DNA of 64,000 nt from Drosophila miranda (taxonomy: Eukaryota > Arthropoda > Insecta > Diptera > Drosophilidae), in assembly GCF_003369915.1 (NCBI RefSeq), contig NC_046676.1, positions 3,844,001 through 3,908,000 on the forward strand. The letters run 5' to 3'. How positions within the stretch are numbered: position 1 is the stretch's first letter; every line of letters begins with the position of its first letter. This document shows positions 35,780 to 45,608 of this stretch, piece by piece. Position numbers and translations under genes: made by a program. The notes beneath the pieces were generated by a model. That model ran no database searches. It saw only the letters and a program-made list of their open reading frames with translations, and was not told the origin of the DNA.

Positions 35780-36905
35780 AAATAATATGCAATATGTAGA
35801 CAGTAGTTATAGGGAAGATAAGATAAGAAGGTTTGTTGCCAGTAGCTCCTGCCGAACGACCGTGAGGCATTGCGCCGCAGGGCACTATATAACCCTCTTG
35901 GTAGCCGTCTTCTGACTCGCGCATCCTCGCGTAGTTTACGCATAGTTGCACAGCGCGTCCCATTTTCGTGTATCCCCACCAACGTTTCTTCAGTCAGCCT
36001 TCGACCACAGCTTTCCTTCATCCTTTCTCTCTCGACTTCGAACCTGGAACAAGTGAAGAGTATGTGCTCCGCATCCTCTGGAGATCCATTTCTTCAGGCA
36101 GGACAATCTCTGTCGCTTTCGTGCCCAAATCGGTGAAGGTTTAAAGCCGCTTTAAACCATGGCCGCTTAGAAGTTGGGTCAAATAGATATTCACATATCC
36201 ATGCCTTCTCGTGCACCACTCTTCTACGATTGGGATGAGAGATTATGGCCACTCGGCAATTATCTTGTGCCGCTCCCGACGTCGGATAAAATCTGTATTT
36301 TGTGCCGACTAAGTGGCTTTCCTTTGCTCGGTGTAGACTTCGGCAGCTTCTCGTGCTAACAGGTCGATTGGTAATGACCCGGCAATGACCGGCATTATGC
36401 AGTAGGAGCCATCCCCTTGTTTCGGCCCCTTGTATTGAGCATTATCCGGCTTAGTGCCCTTTCAGCTTCGCCACTCTTATGCTCATTCGATTTAGGTGCT
36501 CACGGAAGCATAGGCGTGTATCCAGCATCACTCCCAGGTCCCAGATGGCTCTCAGGCATTCTACCCTGCATGCTCCTACATTTATTACCACTATTTCCGT
36601 TCTTTTTCGGCTGCTCAGCAGGACTTCTTCAGTTTTGTGGTCGATCAGTTGGAGCCCCAAGGAGCTGACCCACTCTTTGATTGTCCATTCCATCCGCATC
36701 CTTCAGGTTTTTTGCGACCGACAACAGGGCAACGTCTTCGGCAAACCCTATCATGCATGTGTCGTCTGGTAGCTCCATAGCAGCGGCCCCAGGCCCTTCG
36801 TACTTCTTTGTTCCTCTGTCTCTGGAATAGTCCTGGTCTTCCAGGTCTCCTCTTCGTCCGGTCTGTCAACATGTACTTGTATCTTATCGCTATTTTCGAA
36901 AATGA
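35780..36905 (-). mobile_element. Decayed non-LTR retrotransposon (LOA/R1-like reverse transcriptase remnant)
   Basis: The minus strand encodes broken reverse-transcriptase pieces: DTCMIGFAEDVALLSVAKNL, with the catalytic FADD changed to FAED, then WVSSLGLQLIDHKTEEVLLS, then LGVMLDTRLCFREHLN. The cysteine-rich C-terminal CPEE...LFTCSRFE-like region follows across frameshifts at about 36000-36130. An A/T-rich 3' end lies at about 35730-35760. The order and motifs fit LOA-clade LINEs such as those known in obscura-group flies (from memory). It is dead: stops, frameshifts and no 5' half. Confidence 0.8.
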
Positions 36906-37051
36906 CACAACTCCCCATGTTTAAGTATCATAGGTCCAAGCACCAAAATAAAAAATTTTAATCAAATAACGCAAGAATGAGTACATATAATGGAACAATT
37001 ATTTGAAAATCTCCGGCAAGTCGAGCTGCTGGAAATCCAGCTTAGATCGCT

Positions 37052-37486
37052 TTAAGCGCCCTTAGAGCTTGTAGGCAGCGGCAAGTAGCGGTTGTACGAC
37101 ACCAGGTTTCGCACTAGAGCAACCACGGAGATCATACAGACAACGCCGGCAGGCATTAGTTTTCCAGAACGATTCCAGCGGGCACCCATTAGCCCAGCCA
37201 AGAACAGGGACGTGCCCAACTGGAGCATGGGGCGTGGTTGATCCTGGGAATTTAGATGGGCTCCATAGCCGAGTAGAGCTCCAAATGCAAGGCCAGCTCC
37301 AAGCGAAGGAATCGATGCTGGTGAAATGACAAAGAGATAAGGAGGTTGGTACATGGCCCATTAAAACGAATGTTGTGGCAGAACTACGCTCTTCCGACGA
37401 AAACACTCACCTGCCTTGGCATAGCCCATGATGCCGCCCGCCGCAACTGTCGCAGCATATGCATAACCAAACCAATCCACCGGCAT
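37052..37486 (-). CDS. TMEM14 family small membrane protein
   Basis: Two exons: 37486-37411 ([18 protein letters not shown]...) and 37317-37052, joined in frame (GCA/G + CA) to 113 residues, the usual TMEM14 size. Four hydrophobic segments are visible: near 5-22, 30-46, 55-72 and 80-97. The family signatures [20 protein letters not shown] and [15 protein letters not shown] are clear. TMEM14C proteins sit in the mitochondrial inner membrane and help porphyrin/heme import in vertebrates; the fly role is inferred. D. melanogaster CG5532 is a TMEM14 gene (memory); orthology is not established. A double DRE at 37554-37567 lies 70 bp upstream. Confidence 0.93.
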
Positions 37487-37553
37487 TTTAAATTGCTATA
37501 CTTAACAATTAAAAAACAAATTGTTTTTTTGTTGCACAAGAAAAACTAGTAGC

Positions 37554-37567
37554 TATCGATATCGATA
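37554..37567. promoter_or_regulatory. Two overlapping DRE motifs (TATCGATATCGATA)
   Basis: TATCGATA is the DREF binding element of Drosophila housekeeping promoters. Two copies overlap in a palindrome about 70 bp upstream of the TMEM14 start codon. Another copy sits at 37809-37816. Confidence 0.7.
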
Positions 37568-37808
37568 TACGATATATATAATATTAATATTTTTGTGAAT
37601 AACTAGATTTTATTTTCCGAAATTTTAAATAAAATGTATCTCAAGCGATCTGGATTATAAGGCAGATCAATCACTATAAGATATTTCTAGATTAATTTTA
37701 CACGGTGTGCTAGCACAACAAGGTGTGACAGCTTATCAATACAAAAGGCGATCAATATAAGTTGAAAGATGTGTGACAGCAGCAGGGTGAACGTTTATGC
37801 TATTCCGA

Positions 37809-37816
37809 TATCGATA
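37809..37816. promoter_or_regulatory. DRE motif TATCGATA
   Basis: Perfect TATCGATA in the TMEM14-prel interval, 28 bp left of the hAT-type insertion, so it predates or survived the insertion. Confidence 0.6.
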
Positions 37817-37843
37817 ATTCCACTCCCTCTTGCAAAGTGTGAC

Positions 37844-38691
37844 TAGTGATGTAAATTTGAATAAAAACATCAAAATCAAACATCGATGTTGGATTGATAC
37901 CTCGGATTTATTCTTCGATGCATCGATGTATCGATGTTTGAAAACTTTCCCATTTGTTTATATTATTATTATTGCGTTATTATTATACAAAAAATCTTAA
38001 AACTACAAAATTGTGTTGTCGGAAGCTGGGTTGTATTCGGTATATAAACCGTCTACAGTTTGGTCGTCGCAACTAGAACTTGAACCAGTTGGACTGCGGA
38101 GTGGGTATCCTAGATAGGGTTCCCTTACTCTGTGCGGTGGTTACATTTCATTTCATTACTTGGCAGCAATAGAGTAAATAGTAGTTTATTGCTTCACCCT
38201 TTTTGGTGGGTTCGAGTTTACAAGTGCAATTGTCTATTCTTAGTTGCTAAGGTAAATTTCGTGTCGTCATATTCATTGACATGAAGTGACATGGACAATT
38301 GTATTTATGAGTATTTGTGTATGAGATTGTACTGTCTATTCTGTAATATTAATAAGGTATATGTCTGTGACTGAACAGTACCCTTCCCAAACACACAACG
38401 GGTTGCCTTCGAATGATGTTAACGGCGTTCGCAGTTTCATATTTAAACAAATGTATACCATCTATAGTAAATTTGATTCATTTTAAGTCAAATATGTTTA
38501 CTTACTTTGGCATTGCTGTGTTGCTGCTTACAAAAGACAAATACGCAATGATATGAAATTAAGCTACCGATGTTTTGCAAAACATCGATACATCACTGAA
38601 CATCGGTATCAGCAAAAACATCGGAAAATATCAGTAAACATCGGCAGAAAAACATCGATGCTCGATGCCTCGATGTTTTTTTACATCACTA
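37844..38691. mobile_element. Non-autonomous hAT-type DNA transposon (848 bp)
   Basis: Left end TAGTGATGTAAA (37844-37855) and right end TTTACATCACTA (38680-38691) are perfect 12-bp inverted repeats. They are flanked by a perfect 8-bp target duplication AGTGTGAC at 37836-37843 and 38692-38699. The 8-bp duplication and TAGNG start are hallmarks of the hAT superfamily. The subterminal regions are packed with ACATCG/CGATGT motifs on both sides, likely transposase-binding repeats. No transposase ORF is present, so it needs a helper. Confidence 0.88.
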
Positions 38692-39095
38692 AGTGTGACA
38701 GCAGTGGCCTTTGGAACAGTTTTCGAGTTAGCCTGTCTGTGACGCAGTTACACAACAAAATTCTTGCCACAGACTTGTGGGCGCCTAAAAAAAGTGGCAG
38801 GGGACGAGTTATTCATAACAAAAACCACATCGTGCCCCAAGAAAGGGGTCCCCCACTGCACTCTGGAGCTGTGCACACACCAAAGGCTAAAGGCTGGTAG
38901 GTCCCGATGCTCGAGGCAATTGTCAATTTGCCGATTGCTATTTATAACTGCAACATGCGAATGCAATTGATTTTCTCTTTTTGTCTCTTTATTTTAGTTC
39001 AGGGACGCAGTCCGGCGTGAATTGGTGAGGAATTCACTTTTGTTTTCGGTAAGGCACGCGCCGACGAGCGGGCTTATCAATTGATTGCCGCCGTC

Positions 39096-39863
39096 ATGGT
39101 CATCACGGCGTCCAGTTACCGCACTGAGGCAGTCTTCGATTACAGCTGGAAGAATGTTGTAGTTGCTTACTGGAACCGCTACCCGAATCCCTCCAGCTCA
39201 CACGTCCTCACCGAAGACACTATCCAACGGGAGGTACGGGATGGCAAGTTATACTCGCGGAGATTGCTCTCAAAGACTAATCCGGTGCCCAAATGGGGAT
39301 CTCGGTTCTACAACAATGTGCCGGTCAAGATTGTTGAGGATTCGGTGCTGGATCCGGTTGGGAAGACCTTCACCACATTCACCCGCAATCTGGGCATGAA
39401 GAAGATAATGGTAAGTACACTTGCTAGTTCTTGCAAGGGAACGTGAAATCACATGTTTGATTTTTAGAGAGTCGATGAAATCGTTACCTACACCGAGCAG
39501 AATGATGGAAGCACACTAGCCGTTCGTCGGGCCTACATCAGCTCGCAAGTTCTTGGCTTCTCACGTGCCATTCGGGCCTTTGGCATTGAACGATTTAAGT
39601 CGAACAGCAACAAGGCTTCTAATGGCTTTGATTACGTACTTCGCAGAATGTTCCCGAAAAGCCAATCGAGTGTCCATCATTCAGCTTCTCCAGCAGCGGG
39701 AGCAACGGGAGCGTTTGCAGCCCATCAGAGCGATCTGTCTGTTGCCACAACGGCGGCGGTCCCGAATCACACCAGCACGATAAAGAGCGTGGCTAGGATA
39801 GGCTATGACTTTATGAAATGTCATGCTTCCAAGATTGCACAACTGTTTTCAGTTAGAAATTGA
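39096..39863 (+). CDS. prel: PRELI/MSF1-domain mitochondrial lipid-transfer protein (preli-like)
   Basis: Exons 39096-39410 and 39468-39863, intron 57 bp (GTAAGT/TTTTAG), 236 residues. The start ATG gives [20 protein letters not shown], the usual N-terminus of PRELI proteins. The PRELI/MSF1 domain covers about residues 1-175: [48 protein letters not shown], then [24 protein letters not shown] variable Ala/Ser/His-rich C-terminus follows. PRELI proteins work in the mitochondrial intermembrane space with a TRIAP1/Mdm35 partner, moving phosphatidic acid for cardiolipin synthesis (family knowledge). It lies just right of the hAT-type element; AATAAA at 40199. Confidence 0.95.
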
Positions 39864-40442
39864 ATCGCTATTATACTTCTAGAATGGGAAATGAATGGGA
39901 AAGCTTCGATTTGGGCCGAATTCTGTATTCGACTTCAGTTCAGCGTTGTGGCAAGCCGGCAAGCCGGAAAATTTGCCGGCTGTAATTATATGTATTCCAA
40001 ACAAAACCAACTTTGATACTTTGCTGCATTTCATTCCGTGTGTGTGTGCACTCAAAAAAAATGAGAACGATGGCACGGTTGCTTTGTTGAACTCTTTAAT
40101 TTTAATCAAGCAAATTGCATTGTTTAATTTATATTTCTGTTAGGCCAACCATTCTGTACGTAAAATTCGGGAATTGTATGTAAACTTGTATATTTTTAAA
40201 TAAATTATTAATATTTAAATTATGCCCTCAACCAATCTCTTATAAATACCAGCAAAACATAGTTAAGCTACTTTTCATATGTAAAAAATATATTGGTTAT
40301 ATTTGACATATGTAGATTGTATTTTTAAGATCCCTAGAAATAAACATAATTATATACAGACACTAGTGGGCCATCGTAGCTGGTTACAACGAGAATAGTG
40401 GAAATTTCAAATTACTGATGCAATAAGGAACAAATCGACACA
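39864..40442 (+). other. prel 3' UTR and AT-rich spacer
   Basis: Includes AATAAA at 40199-40204, the likely prel polyadenylation signal, and a second at about 40341. Nothing else is recognised. Confidence 0.6.
40199..40204 (+). terminator. prel: prel polyadenylation signal AATAAA
   Basis: First canonical AATAAA after the prel stop codon, about 340 bases downstream. Confidence 0.55.
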
Positions 40443-41144
40443 ATGGTAGCGAATACTCAATTCTCGATTCTCGTGCCATTCCAGATCGCCACCCGGTCAA
40501 CACTGCTAACGTTCTATAGCAGTGCCGTCCTATGTGGTTTGCCTTACTGGAGCATTGCTGCTCGACTGGAGACTGGGATGGACTTTCCCACGTATGAAAA
40601 AACAAAATATTTATCGTGAGGACGACGGCCTATAGGCCTATAGATGATCGATTTGAGTTTTATCATTTGGAAAATACGTCATTACACCTGACATATGGTG
40701 CACATCTACTGGAAATATTATGTCATACATTCCATTGCCATTCTAGCTGCCAAATATATCAGCAAAAGTTTCAGCAGGCGAAACATACCAGTTTTTTTAA
40801 CGTGTATGGGAACGGAAATAATCGAGATGTATGGTCAGGATGAGGTGATTTCAGTCGATCTGCTCACCTTGCCCGCCTCTCTTGCTAATGATGATGCTCC
40901 AGAGAGAATGGACACCTACAAGAGGAAACTTCCCAGCCAATACCGACGCATCATCATTACCATAACCATTAGGTTTTCTTTATGGAATGCCATTGTTCTA
41001 CATTTACAGTACCCAAACAGTAAAAAATATAAGGACATCGTTAAATTTTCCTTCGAATTCAGAGACGTTCCGACTATCGCACAAAAATACCGATTTCGAT
41101 CTTTTTCAACCAAAGAAATATCACTTAAACATATATCGATATAA
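40443..41144 (+). CDS. Candidate small hypothetical gene (two-exon model uncertain)
   Basis: Not recognised. A 58-codon ORF at 40443-40619 has a hydrophobic middle (TLLTFYSSAVLCGLPYWS) and ends KTKYLS-stop. Its last codons overlap a good donor (TC/GTGAGG at 40617). A second ORF runs 40695-41144 (MVHIYWKYYVIHS...). Splicing from 40616 to the TTTCAG before 40774 would be in phase and fuse KTKYLS to RRNIPVFLTCMGTEIIEMYG, giving a protein of roughly 180 residues. The acceptor has a weak pyrimidine tract. The middle segment EIIEMYGQDEVISVDLLTLP looks protein-like. It could equally be two chance ORFs between prel and Iswi; the 3' end overlaps the Iswi promoter DRE. Confidence 0.3.
41134..41141. promoter_or_regulatory. 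DRE motif TATCGATA upstream of Iswi
   Basis: Perfect TATCGATA 274 bp before the Iswi start codon and the only such motif in the prel-Iswi interval that I noticed. It is consistent with DREF-controlled, proliferation-linked expression. Confidence 0.65.
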
Positions 41145-41414
41145 AAATATATACAACCCGGCGACGCCAACTTCCCTCTAAAAATCGCATGTAAGCGCGT
41201 TTTTTGTGTATTTTGTGTTCAAGAAAGTGTTTTTTTCGCAGATTATATGAACGTAATTGCATAAATGGTTCTATAACGTAACTCAATGACCCATACAATT
41301 TGCAGTTTGCACAGACGTACCCAGTACAAACTGACGAGAACCTTTTGTGCACTGCGAAAGCAAGGACAGTTTTAATTGAACATTAAAGAAAGGCACCACA
41401 CCGGCATTAAGAAA

Positions 41415-44400
41415 ATGTCCAAAACAGGTGCTGCCTCCGTCGACGCCACCGAGGAGAACTCTGTAAGTAGAAAGCTGAGTGAAATTCAATATATTTACGA
41501 TTAGTGACGACATAGGCGGTGTCGGTGAAGCGTAGAATATTCTATAATTGTTCTTCGCCTTTCCGCAGAATGAAACCACTTCCGATGCGGCCACCAGCTC
41601 CTCGGGGGAGAAGGAGGCAGAGTTCGACAACAAGATTGAAGCCGACCGGAGTCGGCGCTTCGATTTTCTGCTAAAACAAACTGCTGAAATATTCACCCAT
41701 TTCATGACAAACAGCGCCAAGAGTCCCACAAAGCCAAAAGGCAGACCCAAAAAGATCAAGGATAAAGAAAAAGAGAAGGATAAGGATAAAGATAAGGATA
41801 AGGAATTGGCTGAGTAAATGCATATAATTTTATATTTCTTTACGCGTACTTATGCCCACCTGTTTGTCCCTGTAGTCATCGTCATCGCAAAACAGAGCAG
41901 GAGGAGGATGAAGAGCTGTTGGCCGAGGATACGGCTACAAAGGAACTATTTCGTTTCGATGCTTCCCCTACGTACATTAAGGGTGGCGAAATGCGCGACT
42001 ATCAAGTTCGTGGTCTCAACTGGATGATCTCACTGTACGAGAATGGCATCAACGGCATTCTGGCCGATGAAATGGGTTTGGGTAAGACCCTACAGACCAT
42101 CTCTCTTCTTGGGTATCTCAAACATTTCAAGTGAGTTATCCAAATGTGTTACGCTTCAAAAGTACTCAGAGCATTCTGATTATCCTGCAGAAACCAAGCT
42201 GGTCCCCACATCGTGATTGTTCCCAAGTCCACGCTACAGAATTGGGTGAATGAGTTCAAGAAATGGTGTCCATCGCTGCAGGCCGTTTGCCTGATTGGTG
42301 ACCAAGACACTCGCAACACTTTCATCCGTGATGTGTTGATGCCGGGCGAGTGGGATGTTTGCGTGACATCCTACGAGATGTGCATACGTGAAAAGTCCGT
42401 ATTCAAGAAGTTCAATTGGCGTTATCTGGTTATTGACGAGGCGCATCGCATCAAGAACGAGAAATCCAAGCTTTCGGAGATACTCCGGGAGTTCAAAACA
42501 GCTAATCGGCTGCTCATCACCGGTACCCCATTGCAGAACAATCTCCACGAGCTCTGGGCCCTGTTGAACTTTCTCTTGCCCGATGTATTTAACTCGGCGG
42601 AGGACTTTGATGAGTGGTTCAACACAAACACATGCCTGGGAGATGATGCCCTCATCACGAGACTGCATGCCGTGCTTAAACCCTTTTTGCTGCGTCGTCT
42701 AAAGTCCGAGGTGGAGAAGCGTCTGAAGCCCAAGAAGGAAATGAAGATATTCGTTGGTCTTTCCAAGATGCAAAGAGATTGGTACACCAAGGTACTGCTG
42801 AAGGACATTGACATTGTTAACGGAGCTGGTAAAGTGGAGAAGATGCGTCTGCAAAATATCCTCATGCAGCTGCGCAAGTGCACCAATCACCCCTATCTGT
42901 TTGATGGAGCCGAGCCGGGCCCTCCATATACCACGGACACTCATCTGGTTTACAATTCTGGAAAAATGGCCATTCTGGATAAACTCTTGCCCAAACTCCA
43001 GGAACAGGGATCACGTGTTTTGATCTTCTCCCAAATGACCCGCATGCTTGATATTCTAGAGGACTATTGCCATTGGAAGAACTATAACTACTGTCGGCTG
43101 GATGGTCAAACGCCTCACGAAGACCGCAACCGACAGATCCAGGAATATAATATGGAGAATAGTACAAAATTCGTCTTCATGTTGTCCACAAGAGCTGGAG
43201 GCCTGGGCATTAATCTGGCCACCGCCGATGTTGTCATCATCTATGACTCCGATTGGAATCCCCAAATGGACTTGCAGGCTATGGATCGTGCACATCGTAT
43301 CGGTCAGAAGAAGCAAGTGAGAGTTTTTCGCTTGATCACAGAGAGCACTGTAGAGGAGAAGATCGTAGAGAGGGCCGAGGTCAAGCTGAGGCTGGACAAA
43401 ATGGTCATTCAGGGTGGCCGCCTTGTTGACAACCGCTCCAGTCAAATTAACAAAGATGAAATGCTTAATATTATTCGATTCGGAGCCAGCCAAGTATTTA
43501 ATTCGAAGGAAACTGACATCACCGACGAGGATATCGATGTCATACTGGAGCGCGGTGAGGCTAAAACGGCTGAGCAGAAGGCCCAACTTGATAGCATGGG
43601 AGAGAGCTCGTTGCGAACTTTCACCATGGACACGAATGGCGAGGCCGGCACTTCGTCTGTCTATCAGTTTGAGGGCGAGGATTGGCGTGAGAAGCAGAAG
43701 CAGAACGCTCTTGGAAACTGGATTGAACCACCGAAACGTGAGCGTAAGGCGAACTATGCCGTGGACGCCTATTTCAGGGAAGCCCTCCGCGTCTCCGAGC
43801 CCAAAGCCCCTAAGGCCCCACGCCCACCCAAGCAACCTATTGTCCAGGACTTCCAGTTCTTTCCGCCCCGCCTGTTCGAGCTGCTCGACCAAGAGATCTA
43901 CTATTTCCGAAAGACTGTCAACTACAAGGTGCCCAAGAATACAGAACTCGGCTCGGAAGCCAACAAAATTCAGAGGGAGGAACAGCGAAAGATTGACGAG
44001 GCCGAGCCCCTCACCGAAGACGAAATCATCGAGAAAGAGAACCTTCTCTCCCACGGCTTCACGGCCTGGACCAAGAGGGACTTCAATCAGTTCATCAAGG
44101 CCAACGAGAAGTACGGACGTGATGACATTGACAATATAGCCAAGGACGTGGAGGGCAAGACTCCCGAAGAGGTTATTGAGTACAACGCCGTGTTCTGGGA
44201 GCGTTGCACAGAGCTGCAGGACATTGAACGAATTATGGGACAGATTGAGCGAGGTGAGGGAAAGATTCAGCGACGGCTGTCGATCAAGAAGGCCCTGGAT
44301 CAAAAGGTATGTCGGATGATTTATTTATTTGTAAAAGATGTATCACATTTAATGAATATCACATCTCTTTAAAGATGTCAAGGTATCGAGCACCCTTCCA

Positions 44401-44890
44401 CCAGCTGCGTCTGCAATACGGCAACAACAAGGGGAAAAACTATACCGAGATCGAAGATCGTTTCCTGGTCTGCATGCTGCACAAGCTTGGCTTTGACAAG
44501 GAGAATGTCTACGAGGAGCTGAGAGCGGCTATAAGGTAAGTGGAGAAGTCTGCAAAATCTGAAACTCTTACTTATTCTATTGTTTGTTATATGATGCAAT
44601 TTGACAGAGCATCGCCGCAGTTCCGCTTCGATTGGTTTATCAAGTCGCGCACAGCTCTCGAACTTCAACGTCGTTGCAACACCTTGATTACGCTCATCGA
44701 ACGCGAGAATATTGAATTGGAGGAAAAGGAACGCGCCGAGAAGAAGAAAAAGACGCCGAAAGGCAGCGTTTCTAGTGGCAGTGGAAGCCACAACAGCACT
44801 CCAGCACCAACGCCCCAGCCCAAGGCCAATCAGAAGCGCAAGAACGATGTGGTGGCCACCAGCAGCAGTTCCAAGAAGAAGAAGAAGTAA
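41415..44890 (+). CDS. Iswi: ISWI chromatin-remodelling ATPase
   Basis: Six exons: 41415-41462, 41569-41813, 41876-42130, 42191-44306, 44375-44535, 44608-44890; all in phase, 1035 residues (D. melanogaster Iswi is 1027 from memory). ISWI is the motor of NURF, ACF and CHRAC nucleosome-sliding complexes in the nucleus. Visible: N-terminal acidic/AutoN region ([17 protein letters not shown]), lysine-rich (KD)n patch, SNF2 ATPase with ADEMGLGKT (Walker A) and [10 protein letters not shown] (Walker B), NegC region, helicase C half with [12 protein letters not shown] and [17 protein letters not shown], then HAND ([20 protein letters not shown]), SANT ([20 protein letters not shown]) and SLIDE ([18 protein letters not shown]) and a basic tail. 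It is convergent with the amino acid transporter at 45609. Intact. Confidence 0.99.
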
Positions 44891-45608
44891 AAAAGGTACT
44901 GAACGGAATGTACGATCGCAAGATATTCACTTGAGATTTGGCTTTTCCAATCATTAGTTGCAGTTCCAGAGCAAAGACAACAGATTACTTAATATTTCAC
45001 TCTGCATAGACAAATACATAGATATGTATGAACGTAGCTCTTAGTTCAGTTGCCCCAACAGCCACCACAGCCCACAACAAATATGCATTCAACAATTCAA
45101 CTATAATATCATTGCGCGCCGCTGTATTCTATTCCACGTATTTGTACTTTGATTTTAAGAACTTAATTATTATATTTATATATTGCAACATCAGATCAAT
45201 GAACAGATTATCCGACCTTTATTCTAGAAAGTAAACGGAGGAGGGAAACAATTTCAATCTCATTTTCAGAAGCATTCTCTTTATAGACTTAACATAATAA
45301 CATTTATAAATTCTATGAATTGCAGTTTAGCAGTTTTGGTGTCACGAGGCACTTATACATGCACACACATAAAGACTTAAACATTAATATCATCTTATTC
45401 ATGCAGTCAGCGGCATCGGCATTGGCTCCGACACCGCCTTGTCGCCGCGGGGCGGAGCTAGATGACTGCGCTTTGAACTCAAACTCTCATCTCTCTGTCT
45501 CAGTTTTCGATTCCATCTGTAGGGGTACCTGCATCGTATTTAATACTACCATCGTCCATCGTCCATCGTCCATGTACGATGGGTGGGATGGGAACTTTAG
45601 AGATCCCA
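44891..45608. other. 3' UTRs between convergent Iswi and transporter genes
   Basis: No gene is seen. A TTTATT (minus-strand AATAAA) at about 45212 could end the transporter transcript, giving overlapping 3' ends with Iswi. A CCATCGT triplet repeat lies at about 45551-45573. Confidence 0.6.

Noticed and set aside
38217..38232. GGTTCGAGTTT resembling a tRNA B box
   Set aside because: No A box or cloverleaf could be drawn around it. It is inside the hAT-type element.
43056..44303. 415-residue minus-strand ORF
   Set aside because: It is the antisense shadow of the Iswi ATPase exon, which is fully explained on the plus strand.
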